Positions 36,063-45,393 of a stretch of DNA of 64,000 bases are shown here, piece by piece. The DNA is from Prochlorococcus sp. AG-402-C09. GTDB taxonomy: Bacteria; Cyanobacteriota; Cyanobacteriia; PCC-6307; Cyanobiaceae. The position numbers were made by a program, and so were the translations under genes. Numbering within the stretch: the stretch's first letter is position 1; each line of letters starts with the position of its first letter. The stretch is from NCBI GenBank assembly GCA_003279565.1, contig QCHN01000002.1, positions 124,001-188,000 of the forward strand. Reading direction: 5' to 3'. The notes beneath the pieces were generated by a model, which did no database searches, had not been told where the DNA came from, and saw only the letters and a program-made list of their open reading frames with translations.

Positions 36063-36893
36063 TTACTTTTTATGATTGAGTATTTTTTCTATTTTTAATT
36101 CTGGTTTGCTTGGATCTTTGAGATCCACGACTGTTACTTTTGTGTTGATTAAAAGATTTGGTAATGATTTTTGTAGCGCGTTGAGTTTGTTTATTTGCTC
36201 GATTAAACGATCAGTGCCTGTCCCTAAAAGGACTAAATCGAAGTGCTCGGTTTTTAGGCTGATTTCTTGAAGAGGATTTATTTTGATTTTTTGAAGAGGG
36301 CTTTGAAAAAGAAATCTGTTTTTTATTATTTGAATAATTGCTTTTTTTTTATTTGGATTCCAATTCTCAATAGATAATTTTATTTTGCTTTGTTTTTTTT
36401 TGTTTACAAATTGAAGTGGTATCCAAGATCCTTCAATATCAATCATTCCTTTTTCTATTCTTTCTGGAAAAACTTTAGTCGCAAAAGCGATTGGCTCTCT
36501 CTCTAGAATATTTAAATGAATTTCAGGAGGGAAAAACTTTCGGCTTACTGAAATTCCTTTAATCGGTAGCTTTTTTGTTAAATAAGATTCAATTTCTTTT
36601 GGATTTAATTCCAACAAATTTTTAGGATAAAAAATACTGGTTGTTATTTTGATGTCATTTTTTGTTATTCCAGATAGTCCTATGATTTTAGTCTGATCAA
36701 AACTTATTGGTTTCCAAGCCTGGTTTAAAAATATAAGAATCAGAAAAATTGAAGTGCTTGAAAAAAAAAGTAATTGCCAAAGTTCAATTAAAAAATTTTT
36801 ATTTTGAATAATAAACGAGACTTTTTCAGTGGATGATCGATTGTTTTTATTTGATTTTCTGTTTCTTCTTTTGTTTGATTTCAAAGGTCGCAT
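36063..36893 (-). CDS. ftsQ: Cell division protein FtsQ
   Basis: Bitopic division protein. From ATG 36893 it is 276 residues; an upstream ATG at 36923 would give 286 but a longer overlap with the preceding gene. It has a strongly basic N-terminal tail (RPLKSNKRRNRKSNKNNR), one membrane helix near residues 39-58 (LLFFSSTSIFLILIFL), a POTRA domain (ISFDQTKIIGLSGITKNDI) and the FtsQ beta domain with PEIHLNILEREPIA near 145. Divergent in sequence, but its position between ddl and ftsZ supports the call. 157 bp separate it from ftsZ. Confidence 0.9.
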   Translation of the reverse strand: MRPLKSNKRRNRKSNKNNRSSTEKVSFIIQNKNFLIELWQLLFFSSTSIFLILIFLNQAWKPISFDQTKIIGLSGITKNDIKITTSIFYPKNLLELNPKEIESYLTKKLPIKGISVSRKFFPPEIHLNILEREPIAFATKVFPERIEKGMIDIEGSWIPLQFVNKKKQSKIKLSIENWNPNKKKAIIQIIKNRFLFQSPLQKIKINPLQEISLKTEHFDLVLLGTGTDRLIEQINKLNALQKSLPNLLINTKVTVVDLKDPSKPELKIEKILNHKK

Positions 36894-37291
36894 CTTGCCC
36901 TGGACATAAGTTTGTCCATCCATTGACGAGCACGTTCAGCATCTGAAAAAGGCACATCTATTTCTTTACCTGAACCAACAAGTCTGAGTCGGCATCGACC
37001 TTCAGATTCTTTTGTTAAAGGTGCCTCCCCTGAACTGAGAGCCATTAGCTCAACCATTTCTAATTTCTTAACTTCAAAAGTTGCTTCCTCCTTGAAGCTA
37101 CCAGCCTCAAAGCTACTCCAGCATAAAATACCAGCTTTCAATCGAGCGGCTCCTGTTCCATCAAGCTTGGCAAGCTCCGACCCTTTGGCCCAAATCAAGT
37201 ATAGATTCTGTCGCCTTCTCTCTATCCAGCCAAGGGAAGCAATGAGAATAAAAGCCATCAATAGTGGCAACCAAAGGAGACCGTGAATCAT
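36881..37291 (-). CDS. Small membrane-anchored protein, cyanobacterial unknown
   Basis: 136 residues: an N-terminal membrane helix (LLWLPLLMAFILIASLGWI, 5-23), a basic stop-transfer ERRRQ, then a beta-rich soluble part (KLDGTGAARLKAGILCWSSF, RCRLRLVGSGKEIDVPFSDA) ending ERARQWMDKLMSRARCDL. I recall homologues in the same place in other picocyanobacteria but no function. It overlaps the start of ftsQ by 13 bp (or 43 with the longer ftsQ) and so is likely translated with it; a link to division or wall synthesis is inferred from context. Confidence 0.75.
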   Translation of the reverse strand: MIHGLLWLPLLMAFILIASLGWIERRRQNLYLIWAKGSELAKLDGTGAARLKAGILCWSSFEAGSFKEEATFEVKKLEMVELMALSSGEAPLTKESEGRCRLRLVGSGKEIDVPFSDAERARQWMDKLMSRARCDL

Positions 37292-37327
37292 TTTTTGAAA
37301 AAGAGATCTAAAAATGTCATGGTTAAT

Positions 37328-38389
37328 TCATTCTCTGGCTGTATCTATGAGACTAGCAACAAGTTTTTCTATTTTTAATCCAGACGCTTCCCACAACATT
37401 GGATACATGCTTGTTTTAGTAAAGCCTGGCAAAGTATTGACTTCATTTATATAAATCTGTTCTGTTCTCTCGTCATAAAAGAAATCGACTCTCGCTAAAC
37501 CACATGCATTAATAGCTTTACATGCCTCAATAGCAAGCTTTTGTATCTTATTAGATATATTTATTTTCAAATCAGCTGGGATGATTGTAGTGCTTAAATG
37601 CTCATTATATTTTGACTCATATGTATACCAATCAGTTTGAAATTTAACTTCGCCAACAACTGATGATTTCATTATGGACTTTCCTAATACTCCACATTCA
37701 AGTTCTCTCCCTTCAATATTTTTTTCTATTATGATTCTTTCGTCATGTTGTGCTGCAATTTCTAGCCCAGTAATTAGTTCTTGTTGTGAGTATGCTTTGG
37801 TTATGCCGATAGAGGAACCCAGGTTTGCTGGCTTAACAAAACATGGATAGTTTATTGTTTTTTTTATGTTATCAAAAACAGAATTTATAAATAGTTCATT
37901 TGATAAATTATCTTTGTGTAAATAAATATATGGAGCTTGAGGAAGATTGAATGATTTGAAAATTGATTTCATTGCTATTTTATCCATGCCTAATGATGAA
38001 CCAAGAGTTCCTGATCCGACAAAAGGCTTTCCTGTTAATTTAAATAATCCCTGAATAACTCCATCTTCCCCTTTTGGGCCATGCAATGCAGGAAACCATA
38101 CATCAACTTCGTCACTTTCTTTTGGAAAGTTGGTTAGGTTATTGATAGTAATTCTATTTCTTTTTATTGTTTTAGTTGATTCTTTTTCTCCTAATAAAAT
38201 TGACTTTGAGTATTCTGAATCCTCCCAAAAACCATTCTTGTCTATATAAATTGGATTTACAATAAAACGTTCAATATTGCAAGAATGAGATAAGGCGGCG
38301 TAAATAGTTTCAGCTGATTTAATAGAAACTTCATGTTCACTTGATTCTCCACCAAAAACTAGTCCTATAATTTGCTTTTTATTCGTCAT
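37328..38389 (-). CDS. ddl: D-alanine-D-alanine ligase
   Basis: Makes the D-Ala-D-Ala dipeptide for peptidoglycan. 353 residues of ATP-grasp fold: GLVFGGESSEHEVSIKSA near 10-27, LHGPKGEDGVIQGLF near 105, PYVGSGTLGSS-like PFVGSGTLGSSLGMDKIAMK near 127, FVKPANLGSSIGITKA near 183, and INEVNTLPGFTKTSMYP near 313. First gene of the cluster leading to ftsZ. Confidence 0.96.
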   Translation of the reverse strand: MTNKKQIIGLVFGGESSEHEVSIKSAETIYAALSHSCNIERFIVNPIYIDKNGFWEDSEYSKSILLGEKESTKTIKRNRITINNLTNFPKESDEVDVWFPALHGPKGEDGVIQGLFKLTGKPFVGSGTLGSSLGMDKIAMKSIFKSFNLPQAPYIYLHKDNLSNELFINSVFDNIKKTINYPCFVKPANLGSSIGITKAYSQQELITGLEIAAQHDERIIIEKNIEGRELECGVLGKSIMKSSVVGEVKFQTDWYTYESKYNEHLSTTIIPADLKINISNKIQKLAIEACKAINACGLARVDFFYDERTEQIYINEVNTLPGFTKTSMYPMLWEASGLKIEKLVASLIDTARE

Positions 38390-38442
38390 GTCTATTTTGT
38401 TCTCAATATTCTATAAACATAGTTTATTAAATTAATTAACAT

Positions 38443-39834
38443 TTATAATAAGATTCCAGTTAATGAGAATGGACGTATTTCATTGATTTTTATATTCACT
38501 ATTTCTCCAGGTTGAGGTGATTTGCTATCAACTGAGGACTTTGGAAAAAATGTTAGTCGATTTGTTCTAGTTCTTCCAAGTAATTGGGAATTATCTTTAG
38601 AATTTATGCTCTCAACGAGTATTTCCTGTAAAGAGTCTTTGTACCTTAAGTTTCTTTTCTTTGCAGTATTTTCGACTAAATTATTAATTTCTCTTAGTCG
38701 ATCGATTTTTATTGTTTCAGGTAATTGATTTGGCCACAAGGCAGCTGGAGTATTTGGTCTGGGAGAATAGGCTGCCGTATTGACCAAGTCAAATTGAACA
38801 TCCTCTATAAGTGATAGCGTCTCTTCGAATTCATCTCTCGTCTCTCCAGGAAAAGCTACAATTGCATCAGAAGTAATTGACGAATCAGGCATTATTTGTT
38901 TTATATAATTTACAATTTCTTTATAGGTTTGAACAGTATATCCTCGACCCATATTTTTGAGTATTTTATTACTTCCACTTTGGACTGGGATATGAAAGTG
39001 TTCGCATACCTTAGGAAGTTTTGCACATACATCTATTAATTCTTTCGTGAAATACCTAGGGTGACTTGTGGCAAACCTTATACGCTCTATTCCTTCAATA
39101 TCATGAATATATTCTAATAAATATGAAAGTGTTAATTTCCCAGATTTATTGAATTCGTAAGCTTTAAAGTCTCTGCCATAAGCATCTATATTTTGCCCTA
39201 AAAGGGTTATCTCTTTGTACCCAATTCTCGCTAATTCTTCTATTTCATGTTTAATAGCTTGCGGTGTTCGTGATTGTTCTTTACCTCTAACGGAGGGAAC
39301 TACGCAATAAGTGCATCGCTCATTGCATCCATAAATAATGTTAACCCAACCGCATATAGCGCTCTCTCTTCTCGCTGTAGCAATGTCTTCGTAAATGTGC
39401 TGTTCATCAGTCGCTAACACTTGGTGTCCGTTATCAACTTGATTAAGAAGAGTCTCCAGTCGATTTGCATGCTGAGGTCCCATAACAAGATCTACTTCAG
39501 GAACTCTTCTTAAAAGCGTTTCCCCTTCTTGTTGAGCTAAGCATCCTGCAATGATAATTTTTAAATTAGGATCTGATTTTTTCCTTCTAGCTTGCCTTCC
39601 TAAGTAGCTGTAAACTTTCTGCTCAGCATTATCACGAATAGTACAAGTGTTGTAGAGAATTAAATCCGCTTTAAGTTCCTCTTCTGCAAGCTCATATCCC
39701 ATCGTTTGCAAAATGCCTGACATTCTCTCTGAATCAGCTTTATTCATTTGACAACCGAAAGTGGTAATCCAGTAGCTTCCTCTATGGGTTCTAAAAGACT
39801 TGTTTTGTTTAGTAGGAGCTATGGTTGTTGTCAT
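38443..39834 (-). CDS. miaB: tRNA-2-methylthio-N6-dimethylallyladenosine synthase MiaB
   Basis: Radical SAM methylthiotransferase that modifies A37 of tRNAs. 463 residues: N-terminal cluster domain with [17 protein letters not shown] near 23-39 and two further Cys ([20 protein letters not shown]), the radical SAM motif [11 protein letters not shown] near 170, and a C-terminal TRAM domain near 400-462. The MiaB rather than RimO type is supported by the [17 protein letters not shown] region. It lies 53 bp upstream of ddl and 61 bp downstream of tRNA-His, all on the minus strand. Confidence 0.95.
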   Translation of the reverse strand: MTTTIAPTKQNKSFRTHRGSYWITTFGCQMNKADSERMSGILQTMGYELAEEELKADLILYNTCTIRDNAEQKVYSYLGRQARRKKSDPNLKIIIAGCLAQQEGETLLRRVPEVDLVMGPQHANRLETLLNQVDNGHQVLATDEQHIYEDIATARRESAICGWVNIIYGCNERCTYCVVPSVRGKEQSRTPQAIKHEIEELARIGYKEITLLGQNIDAYGRDFKAYEFNKSGKLTLSYLLEYIHDIEGIERIRFATSHPRYFTKELIDVCAKLPKVCEHFHIPVQSGSNKILKNMGRGYTVQTYKEIVNYIKQIMPDSSITSDAIVAFPGETRDEFEETLSLIEDVQFDLVNTAAYSPRPNTPAALWPNQLPETIKIDRLREINNLVENTAKKRNLRYKDSLQEILVESINSKDNSQLLGRTRTNRLTFFPKSSVDSKSPQPGEIVNIKINEIRPFSLTGILL

Positions 39835-39895
39835 CGCAGATTAATTTTTTTCCATGGGGAAAAAGATTTTTGAGATTGTCCTAAATATGTTCAAG

Positions 39896-39969
39896 GGCGA
39901 GCGAGGGGATTCGAACCCCCGAATAGCGGCGCCACAAGCCGCTGCCTTAACCACTTGGCGACGCCCGCC
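39896..39969 (-). tRNA. tRNA-His (anticodon GUG)
   Basis: On the minus strand the acceptor GCGGGCG pairs with CGCTCGC (one G-U pair), with the extra 5' G and C73 that mark tRNA-His. The anticodon arm has loop CTTGTGG/TTGTGGC giving GUG, and the T arm is GGGGGTTCGAATCCCC. CCA is not encoded. It lies 61 bp upstream of miaB. Confidence 0.96.
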
Positions 39970-40174
39970 TTGTGCTTTTAATCTACCAATGATTTGTCAT
40001 TTTGAAATTCCAAAATGATTTTGGTAAAAAAATTTAGCTTGTGACTATTGTAGATAGTATGGATTAAAAATATCACTTTTTATATCTTGATCAAAACGCA
40101 ATTGACAGGTATTGAAGTTACTGTGTAAGTAGAACCCGTAATAGTAAAAGCTCGGGATTTAAATCTATTCAAAA

Positions 40175-41491
40175 GTGAATTTCGCAAAAGATGTTGAATT
40201 GATTGCAAGTCCTCCAAAGTCTGGGCGAGTAGATGTTCTTGTTCCAAGATGCTTGATTGGTAATGGACAGGATTTGTTAGGAACCTCAATTGATCAAGAA
40301 GGTTTGTCCTCTGTTCAGGTTGAGTGGCGAGATGGAGCAATTACATCAATTGGGGGCTTGCAAGAAACTTCAAAAGTCCCTAAGGAAATCCTTCTGCCAA
40401 GATTTGTAGAACCTCATGCACATATAGATAAAGCATTTTCATGGTCACGTTCACCTAACTTGAGGGGTAGTTATCAAGAAGCTTTAGAAGCAAATCTCCG
40501 TGAATATGAATTGAGGTCCGAAGAAGAATTAATTTTCAGAGTTGAGAAGTGTCTCAATCTAGCTCTTGTTAATGGGATTAGGGCAATTAGATCTCACATA
40601 GATAGTTATGGAAAAACAGCAATGAGAGATTGGGATCTGATAGAAAGTATTAGAACAAAATGGCAAGAGAAATTCTTTTTACAGTTTGTGGCTTTGGTTC
40701 CATTAGATTTTTGGCAAAGTGATGAAGGTGAGCTTTTAGCTCAAAGAGTTGCCTCCAACGGAGATCTTTTAGGTGGGGTGATAGCGCCTCCTTTCAATAA
40801 GAGGAAGACTTTTAAGTCCTTACTTCACCTAGTGCAACTTGCAAATAGACTTAAGTGTGATATCGATCTTCATATTGATGAGTCTCAATTTTGCCCAGCT
40901 GGGGGATTGAAATTACTTCTAGAAGTATTAGGCCAAGTTAAAAATGAGATATCAATAACTTGTAGTCATCTAAGCAGCATGGGATTGTTAAGAGAAAAGG
41001 AGATTTCATTTTTAGCGAACAAAATGGCTAAGAACAGATTAAAAGTAGTTGCTTTACCATTAACTAATTCTTGGCTTTTAGGAAGAAAAGATCGATCCAC
41101 TTTAACGAAAAGACCACTAGCACCGATTTTTCAACTTCAAAAAGCTGGAGTCGATGTGTCTGTAGGAGGAGACAATATAAATGACTCATGGTTCCCTCTA
41201 TCTAATTTTGATCCTATAAATTTAATGTCGTTTTCCATGCCAATTGCTCATCTATCTCCCTGGGACAGATTGGGCCTTTCTCCATTTACTTGGTCTCCAG
41301 CAGATTTACTTAGCCTTAAATGGGATGGCCTTTTTCAAAGTGGCAGTCCTGCAGATTTTATTTTGTTAGATTCAAATAGTTGGGTAAAAGCTTTGTCTGA
41401 AAGACCTAAAAGAAGAGTAGTAGTTAATGGTGAATTCTTGAATGAATTGCCTAAAAACAAAAAATCAACATACAATAATTCTCATCCATGA
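40175..41491 (+). CDS. Amidohydrolase related to cytosine deaminase
   Basis: 438 residues from GTG 40175. A metal-dependent hydrolase with PRFVEPHAHIDKAFSWSR near residue 75-92 (HxH), AIRSHIDSYGKTA near 142, DIDLHIDESQFCPAGG near 230, ITCSHLSSMG near 267 and the late Asp in SVGGDNINDSW near 330. This order is that of CodA-type deaminases, but the substrate is uncertain. The start of the FAD oxidase gene overlaps its stop by 4 bp, so the two form an operon and may act in one pathway, for example breakdown or repair of a cyclic nitrogen compound; that is a guess. Confidence 0.85.
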   Translation: MNFAKDVELIASPPKSGRVDVLVPRCLIGNGQDLLGTSIDQEGLSSVQVEWRDGAITSIGGLQETSKVPKEILLPRFVEPHAHIDKAFSWSRSPNLRGSYQEALEANLREYELRSEEELIFRVEKCLNLALVNGIRAIRSHIDSYGKTAMRDWDLIESIRTKWQEKFFLQFVALVPLDFWQSDEGELLAQRVASNGDLLGGVIAPPFNKRKTFKSLLHLVQLANRLKCDIDLHIDESQFCPAGGLKLLLEVLGQVKNEISITCSHLSSMGLLREKEISFLANKMAKNRLKVVALPLTNSWLLGRKDRSTLTKRPLAPIFQLQKAGVDVSVGGDNINDSWFPLSNFDPINLMSFSMPIAHLSPWDRLGLSPFTWSPADLLSLKWDGLFQSGSPADFILLDSNSWVKALSERPKRRVVVNGEFLNELPKNKKSTYNNSHP

Positions 41492-42840
41492 CTAATAAAG
41501 AGAAAGTAGAATTGCTTTTAAGTGAACTAAAATCAGTACCTGATCTAGAGATCTATCAAAAAACTAGTGATTTAAAAAGGTTCTCTAAAGATTTCTTTGA
41601 GTATTCACCGATATTGATTAATGAATTAAAAGATTGCTTGGCTGACATAGTCGTTCGACCGCTTTCGGTAGATGCAATTATTGTTGTGGCTCAAATGTGT
41701 AATAAGTATTCAACTCCTTTGACCCTTAGAGGTTCTGGAACAGGGAATTATGGTCAATGTGTTCCACTTAACGGTGGAGTCGTTATGGTTATGTCTGGTC
41801 TTCGGAAAATTAGAAATTTCGATTCAAAATCAGGTGAAGTTACAGTTGAACCTGGTTGTTTGCTTAGAGATATTAATGATGAGTTGATTAAACATGGTCG
41901 TCAGTTACGTTTGCTTCCGAGTACATGGAGAAGCGCTTCCATTGGTGGCTTTATTGCTGGTGGTTCAGGTGGAATAGGATCCGTTCGCTGGGGGTTCCTT
42001 AGAGATCCTGGGCATTTGCAGGCCTTAGAAGTAATAACGACTGAGGATTCACCAAGGAAACTTGAATTGAATGCAAACAATTCTGAAGCTTTAAATCATG
42101 CTTATGGAACTAACGGAATAATTACTGCATTGACATTGACAACTGCTCCATATATTGAATGGCAACAAATAGTAGTCGATTGTTTTGATTTTGATCAAGC
42201 GGTTGACTTGTTAAGCAGATTTAGTTGTGGAGCACTGGAGCTTTATTTGGGAACTTTGTTAGAGAAAGAAATTGTTAATTATCTTCCCTTTGGATCTGGC
42301 AAACCTTCAACCAATCATAGAATTTTACTATTAGTCTCACCTGATGGTGTTAGTACCATTGAGCGACTTGCAAAATCGGCTGGAGCAGATTTTGATGACT
42401 TAGGTCCTGAAAATCTTAAGGTAGGGACAGGCCTTCGAGAGCTTTCTTGGAACCATACTACTTTGCATATGCGTGGGATTGATCCTAATTGGACATATTT
42501 GCAAATGCTTCTTCCTCAGCCTGAGTTAGAAATGATGAAAGAATTGAAATCCGAGTGGGGATCAAATCTTTTATGGCATTTGGAATGTGTTCGTCAAAAT
42601 GGAGTTCAAAGATTAGCTTCACTTCCTCTTGTTAAGTGGCAAGGTGAAGAAGCTATGAATAAATTAATCACTCAATGCAAAGACCTTGGTGCAGTGATTT
42701 TCAATCCGCATACAATCACTGTTGAAGATGGAGGCCTAGGTGTAATTGATTCTGATCAAGTGCAAGCTAAGAGTAACTTTGATCCAAAAGGGATTCTTAA
42801 TCCAGGTAAACTCAAAGGGTGGAATCTAAAAGTCAATTGA
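41488..42840 (+). CDS. FAD-linked oxidase, GlcD-like (FAD-binding type 4)
   Basis: 450 residues. The N-terminal FAD domain has TPLTLRGSGTGNYGQCVPLN near 72-91, MSGLRKIRNF and VTVEPGCLLRDIND. STWRSASIGGFIAGGSGGIG near 148-167 is the pyrophosphate-binding loop; the C-terminal part ends with KSNFDPKGILNPGKLKGW, the usual end of glycolate-oxidase-like proteins. The Cys for covalent FAD is not evident. It lacks the Fe-S partners of glycolate oxidase in the neighbourhood. Its ATG lies in the stop of the amidohydrolase gene (ATGA overlap). Substrate unknown. Confidence 0.88.
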   Translation: MTNKEKVELLLSELKSVPDLEIYQKTSDLKRFSKDFFEYSPILINELKDCLADIVVRPLSVDAIIVVAQMCNKYSTPLTLRGSGTGNYGQCVPLNGGVVMVMSGLRKIRNFDSKSGEVTVEPGCLLRDINDELIKHGRQLRLLPSTWRSASIGGFIAGGSGGIGSVRWGFLRDPGHLQALEVITTEDSPRKLELNANNSEALNHAYGTNGIITALTLTTAPYIEWQQIVVDCFDFDQAVDLLSRFSCGALELYLGTLLEKEIVNYLPFGSGKPSTNHRILLLVSPDGVSTIERLAKSAGADFDDLGPENLKVGTGLRELSWNHTTLHMRGIDPNWTYLQMLLPQPELEMMKELKSEWGSNLLWHLECVRQNGVQRLASLPLVKWQGEEAMNKLITQCKDLGAVIFNPHTITVEDGGLGVIDSDQVQAKSNFDPKGILNPGKLKGWNLKVN

Positions 42841-42865
42841 TTTAATTGCTATATTTTTAAACAAT

Positions 42866-44104
42866 TTAATTTATTAATATTTTCCTTTGAAAAAGGTCAC
42901 CTATTAAATAGAGCGATCCTGAAATGATAGGTGGTGGAGATGGCCATCTATGTTGTTTTTTAAGTGTTGACAAAACTTCTTCAACAGTAAAGGCTTCTTT
43001 GATTTGGTTTTTATATTCAGGGCAAAAACTTAAAATTTGATCTTTTGACCAGCTTTGTTGGCCTGGGACAGGAACTATCCAAGCTAAATCTTTTTTTCTA
43101 ATTAGCTTATGCAAAATGCCTATTATGTCTTTTCGTTTTTGAATCCCTAGGATCCAAATAATTCCACTTTCTTGATCAGTCCATGCGTCTCTTTCAATTG
43201 ATAATTGCTTAGCTGCATGAGGATTATGTGCTCCATCAACAACGATAGGCATCCCTTCCCATTTTGTTGTTTGAAGTCTTCCAGGCCATTTAGCAAGAGA
43301 CAAGCCTTCTCGAAGTTGTCCTTCAGAAATATTCCATCCAATCTTTTTTAAGGATTCAATAACCCCTTTGGCTACAGCTGCATTCTCTTTCTGTATCGCT
43401 CCTGATAGACCGAGTTCCCAATCTGACGGAATTGGATCTACCCAATGAATGACTGCTTGTTTCCTCTTGGCAGTCTCTTCGAAAACTCTTTTTACAATAT
43501 TGTTTTGAGTAGCTGTAATGACAGTACTTTTTGTAGTTATTACAGCTGCTTTCTCAATAGCTACTTTTTCTAGACTATCGCCTAAGTATTCACAATGATC
43601 AAGCCCAATAGCGCCAAATGCAATGATAGGTCTGTATTGATGCGCGGTTGTTGCATCAAGTCTACCTCCAAGCCCTACTTCAAGGATAAGAAGTTCAACT
43701 TCCCTTAAAGTAAAATATTTAAGTGCTATTGCAATAACACATTCAAAAGGAGTCAGTCTATATTTTTTTGCAATTGGAGAAAGAGACAGGCTTAATGATT
43801 GAAATTCTTCTTTTGATATTGGAGTCTTGTTTATACATATTCTCTCGACCCAATCAACTAAATGGGGAGAGGTGGTAACTCCAGTTTTGATATTTACTAA
43901 GCTAAGAACACTATTAATAAAAGCACCAATAGAGCCTTTTCCATTCGTTCCTGCTATATGAATAGCAGGTGTTTCTTTGCAGGGATCTCCCATAGCTTTA
44001 ATAGCCAATGACATACGATCTATGCCCAGATTCATATTTTTATATTCTTTGCTCTTGCTTTCAAAAATGAAATTCAATTCTGCTATGAAAGATTCATCAG
44101 ACAT
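42866..44104 (-). CDS. folC: Dihydrofolate/folylpolyglutamate synthase
   Basis: Mur-ligase-like enzyme of folate synthesis. 412 residues with AIHIAGTNGKGSIGAFINSV near 47-66 (P-loop), TSPHLVDWVERICIN near 80, LILEVGLGGRLDATTA near 135, and GAHNPHAAKQL near 290. A Gly-Ala-Ile-Gly-Leu-Asp-His region near 167 binds metal. Its start overlaps the end of argD by 22 bp on the same strand, so argD and folC are likely one transcript. Confidence 0.93.
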   Translation of the reverse strand: MSDESFIAELNFIFESKSKEYKNMNLGIDRMSLAIKAMGDPCKETPAIHIAGTNGKGSIGAFINSVLSLVNIKTGVTTSPHLVDWVERICINKTPISKEEFQSLSLSLSPIAKKYRLTPFECVIAIALKYFTLREVELLILEVGLGGRLDATTAHQYRPIIAFGAIGLDHCEYLGDSLEKVAIEKAAVITTKSTVITATQNNIVKRVFEETAKRKQAVIHWVDPIPSDWELGLSGAIQKENAAVAKGVIESLKKIGWNISEGQLREGLSLAKWPGRLQTTKWEGMPIVVDGAHNPHAAKQLSIERDAWTDQESGIIWILGIQKRKDIIGILHKLIRKKDLAWIVPVPGQQSWSKDQILSFCPEYKNQIKEAFTVEEVLSTLKKQHRWPSPPPIISGSLYLIGDLFQRKILIN

Positions 44105-45264
44105 TTGTCTAGTCTCGATAAAAGCTCGTTGATTTCTTTTTTTGTAATAGTTAAAGGAGGGACTATCCTTAATACTTTTACACCAGCTGATACTAAAAGT
44201 AGTTTCTCTTCTAAGGCGGATTTGACAATATCAAGAGATGTTATTTTGATATTGTCTTTTATAACGAGACCTTGAATAAGCCCAACGCCTCGAGTGGAAA
44301 CAAATATGTCTGAATATTTATTTGAAAGTTTAATTAATCCTTCTTTTAATTGAGCACCTCTCTCTGTGACTTTATTTAGGAGGTCTCTTTTTTGTATTTC
44401 TTTCCCAACGGTTAGAGCTGCTCTGCAAGCGAAAGGATTCCCTCCAAAAGTGCTGGCATGATCACCGGGCTGAAAGACATCAGCTAATTGATTAACCAAT
44501 AGAGCTCCAATAGCATGACCCCCACCAAGCCCTTTGGCTAGAGTGAAAACATCAGGTTCAATACCTAGTTGTTCATATCCCCAAAGAGTACCTGTCCTTC
44601 CCATACCAGTTTGGACTTCGTCAAATATCAACAAAACATTGCTGTGGGTACATTTTTTTCTTAAGAGCTCAAAAAATGATCTTTTTCCAATATTTATTCC
44701 CCCCTCACCTTGTATAGGTTCAATAAATACAGCTGCAATTTGTGGACCTGCTTTTTCTAAATCATCAAATAGATTTTCAAAAGATTCACTGTCGTTATAA
44801 GAAAAAAACTGAAATCCCTGAACCATTGGCTCGAAACCTTTGTGGTATTTCGGCTGGCCTGTAGCACTTACAGCTGCGAGTGTTCTTCCGTGAAAGCTTT
44901 CCTTTGAGCAAAGAATGACTGGATTGTCGATATTACGTTCAATATGCCCATATTTTCTTGCCAATTTAATTGCAGCTTCGTTTGCTTCAGCACCGCTATT
45001 ACAAAAAAATGCACTCTTGGCAAAACTTTGTGAAGTTAACCATTGAGCTAGTTCTTCTTGCTCTGGAATCCCGTAAAGGTTAGATACATGTTGAAGCCTT
45101 TTTAATTGTTTTGATAAGGATTTGATTAATGCTTTATCACTGTGGCCTAGTGAACAAGTTGCAATGCCAGCCACAGCATCAAGATATTTCTGGCCTTTTT
45201 TGTCCCACACCCATGAGCCTTTGCCCCTAATAAGGTCTAAAGGGAAACGATTGTAAGTTTTCAT
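44083..45264 (-). CDS. argD: Acetylornithine aminotransferase
   Basis: PLP enzyme of arginine synthesis. The ATG at 45264 gives 393 residues starting MKTYNRFPLDLIRGKGSW, as in the family. The frame stays open further upstream to 45348, but that part is the tRNA-Leu gene read through and is not protein. Marks are FCNSGAEANEAAIKLARKYG near 100-119, FHGRTLAAVSATGQ near 137, LLIFDEVQTGMGRTG near 215-229 and the PLP Lys in TLAKGLGGGHAIGA near 250. The ATG lies only 8 nt after the tRNA-Leu 3' end. Confidence 0.95.
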   Translation of the reverse strand: MKTYNRFPLDLIRGKGSWVWDKKGQKYLDAVAGIATCSLGHSDKALIKSLSKQLKRLQHVSNLYGIPEQEELAQWLTSQSFAKSAFFCNSGAEANEAAIKLARKYGHIERNIDNPVILCSKESFHGRTLAAVSATGQPKYHKGFEPMVQGFQFFSYNDSESFENLFDDLEKAGPQIAAVFIEPIQGEGGINIGKRSFFELLRKKCTHSNVLLIFDEVQTGMGRTGTLWGYEQLGIEPDVFTLAKGLGGGHAIGALLVNQLADVFQPGDHASTFGGNPFACRAALTVGKEIQKRDLLNKVTERGAQLKEGLIKLSNKYSDIFVSTRGVGLIQGLVIKDNIKITSLDIVKSALEEKLLLVSAGVKVLRIVPPLTITKKEINELLSRLDKCLMNLS

Positions 45265-45272
45265 CAATGAAG

Positions 45273-45354
45273 TGGGAGCGGTCGGACTTGAACCGACAAA
45301 CCCGAAGGTGCCGCATTTTGAGTGCGGTGCGTCTACCAATTCCACCACGCTCCC
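45273..45354 (-). tRNA. tRNA-Leu (anticodon CAA)
   Basis: On the minus strand GGGAGCG pairs with CGCTCCC, the discriminator is A, the anticodon arm is CCGCA-CTCAAAA-TGCGG giving CAA, and there is a long variable arm (CACCTTCGGGTTT) as expected for leucine. T arm GTCGGTTCAAGTCCGAC. CCA is not encoded: CTT follows. argD begins 8 nt downstream. Confidence 0.97.
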
Positions 45355-45393
45355 ATGTGTTTATTTTATGTCAAAACTAGCAAAAATATGAAA

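Noticed and set aside
45265-45348. Upstream extension of the argD frame by 28 residues
   Set aside because: These codons are the tRNA-Leu gene; ATG 45264 matches the family start.
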